Origin: Symsagittifera roscoffensis
Lineage: Eukaryota; Xenacoelomorpha; Acoela; Convolutidae
NCBI RefSeq assembly: GCF_963678635.1
Contig: NW_026970741.1
Span: 64,001-96,000, forward strand
Length of the DNA: 32,000 nt
Reading direction: 5' to 3'
Positions 17,545 through 28,612 of this stretch are shown here, in pieces. Position numbers and translations under genes: made by a program. The stretch's first letter is position 1, and the number at the start of each line of letters is the position of its first letter. The notes beneath the pieces were generated by a model. That model was not told the origin of the DNA. It saw nothing but the letters and a program-made list of their open reading frames with translations, and did not search any database.

Positions 17545-18175
17545 TGTATTTTAGACCTAATTTGTCAACGGTAGATGCTTTGCTAGATGTTTTGAGGACG
17601 CCCCTGAAGAACTGAACCCTAAATCTACACGAACCGTTAGATCTCACGAAAGCATTTGATACTATATCACATGATACCTTACTTCTGAAGGCTGAACGCT
17701 GTGGAAATTGTGATCGCATATATGTACTGCTAAAATCAATAAGTAGTCAACAGATTGCAAGTAGTCAAAATAGACTCCAAAGGTCAAAAGAGAAGAAAAA
17801 ATTTTGTGAAGTTCTTCAGGGATCTTTCTCAATCATACTAAAAATCAATGGTATAACATTGATTGGAAAAATGATGAACATTTTTTAACGATGACGATAC
17901 ATCAGTCAAGCAAAAAGATAGAGATTTTTTAAAGTACAATGGGTTTTAAAAAACAAGAAATTTGGCTGAGGCAAAATAAACTAACATTGAGTATAGACGA
18001 AACGTTAAATTTGATTTCGAAAACGAACAAATGCAGCTGAGGAAAGAATTAAAATATGAACGGAAAACTTTATTAAAAAGACTTATAATAAATACTCTGG
18101 CATCCACGTGGAAACAAAATTAGATTTGAAGACACAAACTTGTTTTTTAGTTTAGGAATTAACTTCAAATCTGAT
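17545..18175 (+). pseudogene. Non-LTR retrotransposon reverse transcriptase relic
   Basis: Fragments in shifting plus-strand frames match the RT domain of LINE-type elements in the right order: RPNLSTVDALLDVLRT near 17553; DLTKAFDTISHDTLLLKAE (motif A region, KAFDTISHD) near 17632-17700; a degraded QGS motif near 17816; WLRQNKLTLSIDETLNLIS near 17962; and KYSGIHVETKLDL near 18093. The catalytic YxDD-bearing segment is not clearly visible. Many stops and frame changes mark a dead copy. Clade not assigned. Confidence 0.75.
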
Positions 18176-18399
18176 CTCTTTGACAGATTTTCAAACTACG
18201 AAGACATACTGACAACGGCACAATTCTTATTTTGCATTTAAAAAATAATTTGGTGATTTTTGTCGAAACTTCAACACAACGTTTTAGTTTAAGGCACATC
18301 AAATAAAACTTCAGTCTAATAACTAGAATTCAAGCATAGTCAAATCTCGCCTTCAATTTTCAGTGGAAAAGGTATAAATCGATAAATCTTCAATTAAGG

Positions 18400-18710
18400 A
18401 CACTTATAGCAAATTCTCAGTGAAAAAAATCGATATGACTTATATGTCAAATTACTCGTTAAGCTTTTACCGAAAATGACCGAAAATCGACCAAATTGGT
18501 AGTCTTTAAATTCCTATATTAACAAAAAATTATCTAAGGCGACATATCTTTTTAAGTTTGAGCTCAGGACAACAATAAGTTTAGGTCAATATAAAAAAAT
18601 CGCGGGTGAAATGGCTGTTAAAATCGTTGAATCTGGCGTGAAGAAGAAAAGCACCCCGAGTACAAATACTCTGCAGCTTTCCTTGAAAGTCGGAACAACA
18701 TTAGTCAATC
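18400..18710 (+). repeat. Dispersed repeat family, diverged partial copy 2
   Basis: Carries the 3' half of the series seen in the other copies: CCAAATTGGTAGTCTTTAAA, AAGTTTGAGCTCAGGACAAC, then GCACCCCGAGTACAAATACT and GAAAGTCGGAACAAC. More diverged than the copies at 15.8 and 28 kb, and the 5' half is not recognised. Confidence 0.6.
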
Positions 18711-19006
18711 AAATTGGTTGAAGTGTAGTCGAATACAAGGTTGATCACGTTGTATTCGATTAAACAAATCGAAGCATAGTTTTTTTTCACTAGACACAGT
18801 CGAGCCCATTTTCTTTCTAAGAGTCGTTCGAAACAGAACGCTCGGTTCGAAGATATTTGTAGTCGCTTATATCATTTTACAATTTCTCCAGTTGCGAATC
18901 GTGCTGCAAAGAAAATCCCGGAAAATCCATTTTAAAAGTTTCGATTGATACATAGTTTGGGTCGCTCAAAACTAAAGCCAACCAATGATAATCTCAATAC
19001 GGTGGG

Positions 19007-19348
19007 CAGGGGGTGATCTAGGATTTTCGCGAGGGGGGGGGGCGGATAAAAAAATTTTTTTTAGGTCGACCAAATTGATTTTTCCGAGCTCTCGTAAGCA
19101 CTAAAAAGACGTAAGCACTAAAATTTTTGAAAAACCGGTTTGACAAAAAAAGATGCATTATTTTAGGCGCGCGCTCCCCCTCAGAGTTAGTATTATTGGC
19201 GCCAAAGGCGCCTTTAGAAAAATTTTAGGGTCAATTGGCCAAAAATGGATTTCCTAAAAAGTACCAAAGGGGGGACCCTTTGGGTCGGCAGGGTGTCGAA
19301 TCCCTGGGGGAAGGGGGCGTCCGCCCCCCCCCCCTAAATCCGTCCCTG
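19007..19348. mobile_element. Non-autonomous hAT-type element with perfect 8-bp target duplication
   Basis: The element starts CAGGGGGTGATCTAGGATTTT and ends CCCCCCTAAATCCGTCCCTG; the ends are imperfect inverted repeats of the CAGGG(G/A)CGGAT type common to hAT elements. It is flanked by identical ACGGTGGG at 18999-19006 and 19349-19356. An 8-bp duplication is diagnostic for hAT transposition. The interior (342 bp total) is G/C-run-rich at its edges, has a GGCGCC palindrome, and does not code. Confidence 0.85.
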
Positions 19349-19356
19349 ACGGTGGG

Positions 19357-20279
19357 TATTTATTGAAAGATCGAATGCTCATTTGACTACATCAAAACTT
19401 TTTGAAGTACCTGATTTTGCGTGTTAGCAAAATATTCACCAGCAGGATCCAAACTCTTTGCACCTCAAGATTTGATCAGAAAAAAAAGAAGTCGAGTTTT
19501 CTTTTGACAATAGTAATTATATCTGGAACTTGTTTGGCACGGAAAGTTCTGTTGTTCATTTTTTGCGAAGACAACAGCAACTCCGCGTGCCATACAAAGC
19601 TTACTACAAGCAAAAGAAGCGACCTTACTTCAGATTTTTTCTCATGGTTTTGTATCTGAGCTATCCAAACGGCAGAAGCCTTAAACCAGAGCTAATAAAA
19701 ATATAAAAAACCGTCTTACCATTACAATCAGCAGATTTATAAGTATTGAATATAGCCAGAGTTTTTTCATAAGTTTTCAATATTGAAGTCATAGTTTTCC
19801 ATTAGAAAAAATTTTTCAACAAGTTTAAATTTAATAGATGACTGAATCTAGTGACATCAATGGAACGAAACAATAGCTGTTAAAAATCAATTATTCGATT
19901 GAAGTTGAAATTGAGTTTTATGGCAGTTGTTATTTCGTGGTATAAAATTAAAATGATTTTTAATGGATTCAAACAATTATTATAATATCAGATCAGAGAA
20001 CCAAAATCCACAGACTAGTTTCAATTGAATAACAGAACAAGTGTTGCCGTCTGTTCTCTTTTCACCCCCCAGAGGTTGTTGAAAAGTGAAATTGCAACAT
20101 TCATTCATTCCGAGTGCAATCTGCCGCATTTATTCATTCATTTGCCACTGCATTTTACTCACTCAATATTGTCATTAAATTTTCGATTTCCATCATGAAG
20201 TCACAGTTAGTATAAAATCAGGAACAAACAAATCTCATTTCAGTTTTCACCAAGGATGTCTACCAGTAATCCCTGAAAA
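19357..20279. other. Non-coding stretch, nothing recognised
   Basis: AT-rich sequence. An 85-codon plus-strand ORF (19402-19659) has no recognisable features and ordinary AT-rich composition. I see no RNA gene, repeat arm or promoter with confidence. A short direct repeat ATTCATTC occurs near 20101-20150. Confidence 0.5.
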
Positions 20280-20556
20280 CAGTCGGGGGGGGGTCATCAT
20301 ACACTAAATTTTAGGGGAGCGCGCGAAGAAAACACGAGTTTTTGTAGAAAACGATTTAAAAAAACTTAAAAACACCATTTTCAGTCTGTTTTTTTTCTCC
20401 AAAAATTTGGCTGCGGCGCAGTAATTAATGACAAAATAGCGTCTTTATACAATTTTAGAGTGTACTTGGAAGATGAAATTGCTCAATCTAAAAAAGAAAA
20501 AAAAATCGAAAACCCCCTCTTGAAAATTTCTTTCGCCACTGGCTGAAATATGATGA
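20280..20556. mobile_element. Decayed hAT-type MITE fragment
   Basis: Contains the run CAGTCGGGGGGGGGTCATCA at its left and ends TTCTTTCGCCACTGGCTG. The interior shares the order GGGGAGCGCGCG, GAGTTTTTGTAGAAAA, CAAAAATTTGGCTGCGGCGCAG with the element at 20885-21272. No target duplication seen. Confidence 0.45.
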
Positions 20557-20884
20557 AACTTGCACATTTCAGCGTGAAACAAAAAAAAAATCAGGGGATT
20601 GGTATATGGGGAGCAGAAAGAGACCAAGGAGTTTCACGAGGTTAGATTTTCGACAAATTCATCGACCTTAATTTTAGGCCGACGAAAATGATTTCCGAAT
20701 TTCTCTGAAACATTAAAGAGTATAATTGTCAATTTTTTCAATGCCGTAAGGAAATCTTGAGAACATCTGCAACATATGACCTAGGCTCTTTTTCGAACAA
20801 AATAAGTTTATTATTTGCATAGGGTTCTTGGTCCATAAACGTATATCGTAAAAATAGCACAAAAAAGATAAATTAGGTGTCGTT

Positions 20885-21272
20885 CAGGGCCGGACTACGG
20901 TGAGGAGGCATGGACGCCGGCTTCGGGATTCGACCTAATGCTGACCCAAAGGAACCACGTTTGGTACTAGTTTAGGACATCCAAGTTTGGCTGACCGACA
21001 CTACACTTATTCTAAAGGCGCCGAAAAACGCAAACGCAAGTTTTTGGTAAAAACAATCCAAAAAGTGCCTAAAAAGTGTTTTTTGGCCTGTCTTTTCAAA
21101 AATTTGCCAGCGGCGCAGAGAAAATGGTAAAAGTGGGGTCTTTTATAGTGATTTGGGAGATCTCAGAGAATCAATTTGGTCGACCTAACAACAAAAAAAA
21201 GTTGACAGAATTATCGAAAGTTTGTCAAAAATCCAAAAATCTCCCCTCGAGAAAATTCTAGATCCGCCCCTG
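20885..21272. mobile_element. hAT-type MITE or composite, ends CAGGGCCGG / CCGCCCCTG
   Basis: The right end GAAAATTCTAGATCCGCCCCTG is a textbook CAGGGGCGGAT-type hAT terminal sequence in reverse. The left end reads CAGGGCCGGACTACGG. Flanks GTGTCGTT and CTGACGAT match at 5 of 8 positions, so may be a worn target duplication, or the two ends may belong to different insertions. The interior shares AAATTTGCCAGCGGCGCAG with the element near 20.4 kb. Confidence 0.55.
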
Positions 21273-22839
21273 CTGACGATGGCGACAAATTCTTTCTTGA
21301 TTCTGTTATTGACGAGGAGTCCAATTACACCTTTTAAATTAATGACCAAGTAATAAAAGAGGTTTTAGTTTTGTTTGTAGGGACCGCAGGGTTTATACCA
21401 GAACAAAAACGATTTTCTATAATTCAAATATTAATGCATTTCTTAAACACCATCAGGGCAAAATTAAGAAAAAAAGATCAGGAGAAAACTGTTTAGTAGA
21501 TAAAAAGGAAAACTTTTAGAGAAGGAAAATCATATTAGGGCATGCTTCTACGCCGTCGGCCCCGTTGATTTTATCCCCCCCGTTTATACCCCGTTGATTT
21601 ATTCACGAAGCAATACTGAGATGATTTCAATTGTATCTCCAAGAACATAGGCAACTGACAGTTGGAAAAAAGTAATGAACGCAAAGAAACAGAAAAAAAA
21701 AGATTTAAAAAAAAAAACACCTCAGTCTTCGAATTTCTAAGAAAAAAATAGATGGCCTTAAACCTCTTTGAATTTCTAGAACAATTTATAACTGACTTTT
21801 TTTCATGAAATCAACCCAATTTGAGACACAGAGACGAAGTTGCACTTCGACTACACAAGCAAAAACATGATCGATAATTCTACTGAGAAAAATTGAATGA
21901 ATAAAACATTGAGTCTATAAAATTTTTGAAGTGACGCACGGCAATTACGAGTCTACATAATTGCTAAAAGACGCAAGCCAATTATGAGGCATTAGCAGTA
22001 CCAGTCAATATAAAAAAAAGATTTTACCAATTAACCTGCCTCAATTTATAGAGCGGACGCATTTTAACTAGTATACGAAAAACATCCGACTCTGCCCAGG
22101 TTCGACCCCTCTTATTTTGTTGCGGGTCTCCTCCCCTACCTCTACGCAAGACCTTGAAGCTATTTGTAACATAATAGTTTGTGTTAAAATCATTAGCATT
22201 GGTTAAACTTAATAGCTGGTTATTGATCAAAATGAACACAATCACAGTAATTAGATTTTTTCGCACTAAAAATTGCGTCACAACAGTATTTGCTGTTTAT
22301 GTTGGAAAAAAGACAGTTCATATTATCACACAAGCTTTGCTTGTGTAATAAGGATAATTAAAGCTCTTAGAACTTCATGAATATTTATTGATTGACACTT
22401 GCTGGATGAAACCAACCTATTTTGAGAAAAATGGATCAAATCAATCGGCAATTTTTATCACCCTCGGAAACCTAAACTTAGGATCCCTTTCTTATACAAA
22501 AAAGTCCTTGATGTTTTTCACACCACTTACACTTTCGTTCTTGGACAGCTTTATTTTCTCTTTTCATTTAGCAAATGAATTTGACGTGAAACGAAAAAGA
22601 AACCGAAAAGTCGTCAGAAAACTTAAAGACTTTTTGAACAGTATACGACTAAATTTATGGAAATTCGCTCCACTCAGAAACTTTCTAAATGAAAAAAATG
22701 TCAAACCCCAATCCTATCAATTTCTGAAAAAAAAATTATTTAATTTTATTTAGATCATTGTTTATTTCACTGAGCTACAAAAGAAAACTTTCACCAAAAA
22801 ATTATGGTAAAAAAATCATCTTTTAGAATAAATATTTAA
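21273..22839. other. Non-coding stretch with scattered repeats
   Basis: No supported gene. A 121-codon plus-strand ORF at 22388-22753 has no family features. The piece 22540-22590 (GACAGCTTTATTTTC...TTTAGCAAATGAATTTGA) recurs in diverged form near 25606-25650, so belongs to a dispersed repeat. A B-box-like GGTTCGACCCC lies at 22100. A small hairpin (CACACAAGC/GCTTGTGT) is near 22327. Confidence 0.5.
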
Positions 22840-22989
22840 CACAGAGGCGAAACGGGGCTTCGCACCACTTGCGATACAACAGAAACATGAAAAAAAACAA
22901 AAAAAGCCGCAAAAAGGAAGTTTAATCCAGGCAAGCATGCCAGACACTTGAATTTTAAAACAGCAACCATGTCACAAAAATAACAAAAA

Positions 22990-23520
22990 GAATTAACGCC
23001 GACAATCTTTGAGCAGAAACAAACTGAACCGAAAAAAAAAGATTTTTTAAAGAAGTTTAAATTCCCACTTTAAACAAGAATGGACAACATTGGCATTGGC
23101 AACTACATTGAATTTATTTACAGCACAAGAAAAATCAATGTGGCAACTAAGTCAACAATCTTTGAGCTGAAATCACTTGAACAAAAAAATGATTTTTTTG
23201 TTTTTTTTTAGAAATCTTTCAAGTCCTCCTTGAAACTACAATGAACAGCACTCGCTTGCACTTGCAACTACAACGAAAGTTGCTGTAAGCAACATACAGC
23301 AAAAAAAAATCAGCGATGTGTGAACCAAGCCAACAATCTTTGAGCAAACACCAACTGAACCAAAAAAAAAGGTTTCATGAATTTCTTTTTAATTTTCAAG
23401 CCCCCCTGAAATTAGAATGAACAACACTTGCACTTGCAACAACAATGAAAATTGCCTACAGCACAAAATCCGTTGTGTTAATTTAACCGACAAAATTTGA
23501 GCGACAAACGGAAAACCAGC
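22990..23520. repeat. Tandem array of diverged ~150-180-bp units
   Basis: The anchor ACAATCTTTGAGC appears at 23002, 23155 and 23333, and as ACAAAATTTGAGC at 23490 (spacings 153, 178, 157). Between anchors the order is kept: an A-run plus TTTCA/TTTTTTA stretch, CTTGAAACTACAATGAACA-type sequence, TTGCACTTGCAACTACAA, TACAGCACAA. A further worn unit may begin about 22845. Satellite-like or an internal repeat of a larger element. Confidence 0.75.
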
Positions 23521-23572
23521 AATTCGTTTTCTCGGAACTTTTTTTTAGAATTTCCTTGATACTGAAAAAAAA

Positions 23573-23655
23573 CAAGGTCTGGCCACGACTCGAACCCCAG
23601 ACTTTAGTGTACAAAGGCAACTGATTTACCTCCAGGCCAAAGGGGCAGCAACATG
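23573..23655 (-). repeat. tRNA-like SINE head
   Basis: The reverse strand reads CTTTGGCCTGGAGGTAAATC (A-box-like), an anticodon-like hairpin CTTT-GTACACT-AAAG, and GGGGTTCGAGTCGTGG (B box GGTTCGAGTC). Stem pairing of the acceptor and T arms is poor, so it reads as a SINE head or relic, not a tRNA gene. Confidence 0.5.
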
Positions 23656-26137
23656 CAACGCTAATAGAAGAGAATATAAGTGAAAAAAGTCAGCTCATTC
23701 CAGTTTGGTAACGCGCTTGCTTATCGCCAGCATAATGACTATGAAAACAGTTAATTTTTGCCCGGTTTTGCCGGATATAGCTGGAGCTTTCACGACGTCA
23801 ACCTGATAAAATACTCGCATTCTTAGAAAATTTAGGATAGATGATTGCAAAGAGAGTAGCGCGGATTTCAAACTCAGTCTTGTGAAAACCACTGCGTAAC
23901 TGCACGAAACAAGGAGTTTCTTCAACAACTATCGAACATTGAACATATGGCCACTGTACTGCACAAACGCATTTATTAATGAATTAATTTATACCTCCTA
24001 TTATTTGTTTAAAAATAAAAATTGCAGTTTTTCCTGTATAGCAGAAAAATTGCGAAAATCAAAAACAAAACTTGAAAAGTTGTACAAAATTCAGGAAAAT
24101 ATTGTTGAGCAACTACACAAAACTTTCCAACCAGAGTAACTATCCATCCAATTTTTTGGTGAAATTTTTATCGTATAAAACAAAGTAACTTTCTTGAGTA
24201 ATTGAAGTTATGTAAGAATTGCAGTTTTTTTAATACTACTTTTATAATACTAGTTTTTATAATACAATTTTTTTAATACTACTTTGCAGAAATAATTTTT
24301 TTTCTACAAACGGAAACGTCCAATTGCCATATTCGTAACAAAAAATATCTGAAAAAATCTCTAGATTGTGATATTATTCATTTCAGTTTTTTTCCGAACC
24401 CTTAAGTCATACTAAATTCAAACTGCAAAAAGAAATTTTTCTGTGGAATGTTCAAAACTAAGTTTTCTAGTTTTTCTTTGTTTGTCTGCACAATTAGACA
24501 TTTTTGTTCATATGTGAGTTGGATGGGAACGCCAACTCGGAAACAGTTAACAAGTCGTATTTATTTAAAATCTTTGAGAAACTAATTTTCAAATACTAAT
24601 CAAATCACGACTGATGTTGCTGAAAAAATTGTGACTGCATTTTAAAATTCCGACTGAATCAACCCATATGAAAAATTAGGTACCCAATTTTATAGATTTT
24701 TAAAAAAATATTTAACTAACATTAGTGAAAGAACTCAATGATCTCGAATCGCGTCTGAAAGGGCTGCAAAAACTCATAAATTTTTCAAACCTATTTGACG
24801 CTTATTAGTGGCATCTTGATTTGTGCGGAATCGAAGTAAGAAAGCATAAAGACATCAAAATACAAAGGTCCTTCCCAATTAGTGGTCGGTTTGTCAAACT
24901 TAAGACGCCATGATTTCCGTAACCGAACACTAGATGTTCAGAAATTACATTCTGAAAAACTTATCAGATAATTTATGATCTAAAAATTATTCATAGAAAA
25001 ATTAAAGATCAAATTTAAACAAGTATACCGGGTTGCTGTGCAATTAGCATTATATTTCGACCAATTAGTTTTGCGTTGCGTTTTTCAAATTCTTTTTGAA
25101 TGTCTACCGTTTTTTTTGGTGAAGCTGAAGGAAGATGCATACTTAGTTTTACTTACTGCGTAGTTACTTCAACTTAATTACTATATTTTCAGCTGTTGAT
25201 CTTGCATAAGCAAGCTTGAAAAAAACTTCGCAAAAATTTCTATTTTCTCCCATACTTCAGACCGCCGAAATATTTTTCTTATAATTCAAGGCCTCAGAAG
25301 AGAATCAATTAGAAAGGGACATATTGGCGACCACTATTGAATTTCAAAACAGAACTCGAAAAATCTAAATTAGAAAATATCTAGATGAACATAGCCAAAA
25401 AACAGCCTGGAACTGTAGCGAAATCACAGAACCTCATTGAATTTTCAGAATTTTCGTATGACTGGTACTTTATTCATAAAACAAAGTTAACGCGATAAGA
25501 CTGGATCAACATTATTTTTTGCTCCGCTGCAAAAACTTTAAAAGCCATTTTCTACATAAACAGTTAATCACCTTTTCTTTTTGCGCCATATCCATTTTCG
25601 TTATTGGAGAGCTTGATTTGCCTTCCTTTTAGCAAATGAATTGAATTGAATTGAACACTAAAGATAATAAAAGTCACACTACATCAAATTCGATTGATAT
25701 AAAAAGTCAAGAATCAATTCAAACTTTATTAACCTTTTGCAGAAAAAATTCGCACGAAGTAAATAATTGACAATTAATCATTCATTCATACCGTTTTGCT
25801 GGGAAAAGAAAGTCTCAAAAATTGTTCACGCTCGAATTTGATTCTTTACTGCTAAGGTCAATTCATTTGATTAATGTTCTAATTAATGTTCCAAGTTTTC
25901 TCTAATTAGATTAATTTAATGAGTGAAAAGTCAAGAAAAAGAGATTCTTGAAAGTCAAGGAGCTTCGATCTGATAAATTTTTCTCTCCGAAAATTGTAAG
26001 TTGAAAATTTTCAAAAATTCTATCATTTCTTCGGTTTCCGTGAGTTCATTGGCACTTGAAAACACTATACTTTTCAATAAGTTTTCCAAAAATTTTAATA
26101 ATCAAACCCTAATTTTATAGAAAAATGCTTCCGCAGG
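23656..26137. other. 2.5-kb AT-rich intergenic region, no gene seen
   Basis: Short ORFs (up to 77 codons) lack any family feature. The stretch has microsatellite-like TTTTTATAATACTA repeats near 24230-24285 and a diverged copy (25606-25650) of the repeat at 22540. It lies downstream of the CLCC1-like gene and probably includes its 3' untranslated region and polyadenylation site, which I cannot place. Confidence 0.5.
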
Positions 26138-27697
26138 TTATGAGTTCAGATTGTTCATGGCAGAGTTCACAATATTGTAATTCATTTCAATGTCGACAGT
26201 TTGCACCGAAACAGAGTCCGTAGAAATAACATCAGTTGCAACTGCTACATCTTCGCTTCTCACTCCGTCTTCGCAATTGGCAGCGGAAACATCATCATCA
26301 GTCTGACATCCTATATCAGTCATTTGCCATTTATACCCAGAAAGCCGTGGCCGCGGCAAATTTTCACATGGTCGTTCTTTAGAACGTTCCATAGGTAGGC
26401 CAGATCCGCTTAGACTTTGACGATGGTTTATCCCGTCATCACCCGAAGGTCCGACAACTTCGACGTCGGATCCGGAAGGCATGGATCTAAAGGGTTCTCT
26501 GACATTCTCATCTTGACCAGGATTTTGTGGCAAAATTGGAGCAACTGGTTCAGAATGAGCCCTTTGGAACTCGGTTGGCGGAATCCTTGGTATATCTTCG
26601 ATTCCTGCTCTTATTTCAGGCGCGATTTGAGGTCTCTGGTTATTAATTTCCACTTCAACAAATGGTCCTCTAAATCTGACTTTGAATCCAAACCACACAA
26701 ATATCACCAAGAGCGCGAAACCTAATGCAAAAGGAACGAAGTACCATGATATGTTAGTAGCAAAAGCTTGAAAACTTTGCCCCGCTGCTTCTGCACCGAC
26801 CACCGCGACAGCACCTACCATTTTCGACCAAACTTTGGCTAACGAAACTCTATAAATTGGCGATATCAAAAGCATTTTGTTCAATTCTAAGCAAGGATCT
26901 TTTCCCAGGATCCAATTTAAGACAGACAGTTTATCGCTTTCATTGCAGGTATTGGTGGACATCAAACTCATATCAGTAGCCAGCTCTTCGAGATACGTGC
27001 GATACACTGCTACTAGAAAGTCAAAACAGATAATCATAAAACATGTCGACTTCCAACTGGCTCGCAGCATCATTAATCGGGGAATCAAATTATAGCAGGA
27101 TAGTGAACTTGCCAATATTATAACAACGGTAATTAGGTATAAATGTGAGTCAGGTGCATAATATTCGTAAAATAATCGGATAGAGCTTTTATCAGAAGTT
27201 TTGAGGTATTTAAAACCATCAATTAGGGCATCTTGCATATCCTGAAGTTTTTTATTGTCGTGACTATCAATGAATTCAATTAGTTCCTTGACCTGGTCTT
27301 TTGAAATGGAAAGAGTTACTTCATATGTGATCGATCTTTCGAGACTAATGTCGCTAGCGCTTGGCATTTGTTTAAGAGGCAACAAAGTGCGTATGAATCG
27401 GCGAGTGAACGGGGCTTCTTTAAAGGCCGGATTCCTTGTGATCTCACATTGTCGCTGAAGAACTGTGATATTTTTAGAGGCTTCCTCCAACTTTTTCTGA
27501 CATTCGTCCGCAACTCGATCCCTCACTTCACATTGGACCGTCTCAGAAGTTTCCTCATTTTGACCTCGTTTGAACATGAAATTTGATTCCTTTAATTTCT
27601 TGAAATCAGTTCCAAAAATACTTCCACGGCCTTCCAACACTGATGCTGTGGGTAGAATTATAATGCAAAAAACAAAAGTGCATAGAACGCGTTTCAT
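26138..27697 (-). CDS. CLCC1: CLCC1-like (chloride channel CLIC-like 1) ER membrane protein, single exon
   Basis: A 519-aa protein from the ATG at 27697; an ATG 18 bp upstream is also in frame, but MKRVLCTFVFCIIIL is the natural signal peptide. Family traits: luminal Cys-rich segment with CQKKLEEASKNITVLQRQC then NPAFKEAPFTRRFIRTLL; membrane segments at about 185-206, 217-233 and 319-338; and the loop DPCLELNKMLLISPIYRVSLA, which matches the conserved DPC...LLVNP region of CLCC1. The ~180-residue C-terminus is Pro/Ser/acidic and cytosolic by topology. CLCC1 is an ER/nuclear-envelope anion channel linked to ER ion balance. Vertebrate genes have many exons; here there is one. Two CTACCAATAA motifs 72 bp apart lie upstream. 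A retrocopy is possible. Confidence 0.82.
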   Translation of the reverse strand: MKRVLCTFVFCIIILPTASVLEGRGSIFGTDFKKLKESNFMFKRGQNEETSETVQCEVRDRVADECQKKLEEASKNITVLQRQCEITRNPAFKEAPFTRRFIRTLLPLKQMPSASDISLERSITYEVTLSISKDQVKELIEFIDSHDNKKLQDMQDALIDGFKYLKTSDKSSIRLFYEYYAPDSHLYLITVVIILASSLSCYNLIPRLMMLRASWKSTCFMIICFDFLVAVYRTYLEELATDMSLMSTNTCNESDKLSVLNWILGKDPCLELNKMLLISPIYRVSLAKVWSKMVGAVAVVGAEAAGQSFQAFATNISWYFVPFALGFALLVIFVWFGFKVRFRGPFVEVEINNQRPQIAPEIRAGIEDIPRIPPTEFQRAHSEPVAPILPQNPGQDENVREPFRSMPSGSDVEVVGPSGDDGINHRQSLSGSGLPMERSKERPCENLPRPRLSGYKWQMTDIGCQTDDDVSAANCEDGVRSEDVAVATDVISTDSVSVQTVDIEMNYNIVNSAMNNLNS

Positions 27698-27949
27698 GGT
27701 AACCTTAAACAGCAAGCTCTCAGAATTTTATTGGTAGCCACTAACTATAGCCTCAAACAATAAACTACAAATTCTTACTCAAAACTCAGCATAAAACATT
27801 ATTGGTAGAAAGCAATAAATTAGGCCAATGTATAAAATTCTACAAAAACAATTCAGACGAAGTTTCAGACAGTCAACTCCAAATCAGCATAGAGCAAACT
27901 TATTTACAAACGAATCGTGTATTATTTTTTTAAATAAATACTATATTCT

Positions 27950-28465
27950 AACAAGACTGCTCGTATCAGTGCGAAGCCCTTAATGCTCCGACAGCCTTGT
28001 AAGATCTATAGAGCAGTAATAGCATGAAAAAAAAATAAATGTAATACATAAAACGAACTTTTTTTAATTTGAGATTTTAGGTGAAAATCATCCCCCCACA
28101 CGCCATATAAGGTACAAAATGATAGACTTCGCTCCTAGTAACAAATCCATTATGGCAAATAAGCTTCCTTCAAGCAATTTGGAAGGATTTCTAAGATGGA
28201 CTAAATCACCGCTTACGCGTTAATCGCGCGAAATATATCGTGCGTGCATAATTGTCCCAAATGGCCTCTTTAAACCCCCATAACTTTACAAAAAATGATC
28301 ACAGGTGCAATATCTTTCCAAATTTAAGCTCAGGGCAATAATACCTTTTAAATGATATGAAAAAATTCCGTCAAAAACGGCTAATTAAAAAGTCCAAATT
28401 TGTCTGAAAAAAATCACCCCGAGCACAAACATTCCGTTACTTTCGTGAAGTAAGTCGGAACAATT
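27950..28465 (+). repeat. Dispersed repeat family, copy 3
   Basis: Begins ACAAGACTGCTCGTATCAGTG and follows the copy at 15771 block by block (AGCAGTAATAGCATGAAAA, CATCCCCCCACACGCCATAT, CCTAGTAACAAATCC, ATTATGGCAAATAAG, CCGCTTACGCGTTAATCGCG, CATAACTTTACAAAAAATG, CCGAGCACAAACATTCCGTT). Same orientation. It lies between the CLCC1-like and MOSMO-like genes. Confidence 0.85.
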
Positions 28466-28612
28466 AGCTAGCTTAGCAGTACCTAGAAAAGTGGTGAAAG
28501 TAAGAGAAGAAAGACATATAGAATCAAAACTGTTCAAATTGCGTCTCAGTTTTGGCTTTTTGAATGAGAAAATTTAGAGAAGAAGCATCTGTTTTAATGG
28601 CGGCAACTCTCA

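Noticed and set aside
22388-22753. 121-codon plus-strand ORF
   Set aside because: No motif, low-complexity AT-rich codons, and part of it lies in a dispersed repeat.
22440-23520. CRISPR-like array
   Set aside because: Repeat units are 150-180 bp, diverged and irregularly spaced in a eukaryotic sequence; no short exact repeats with spacers.
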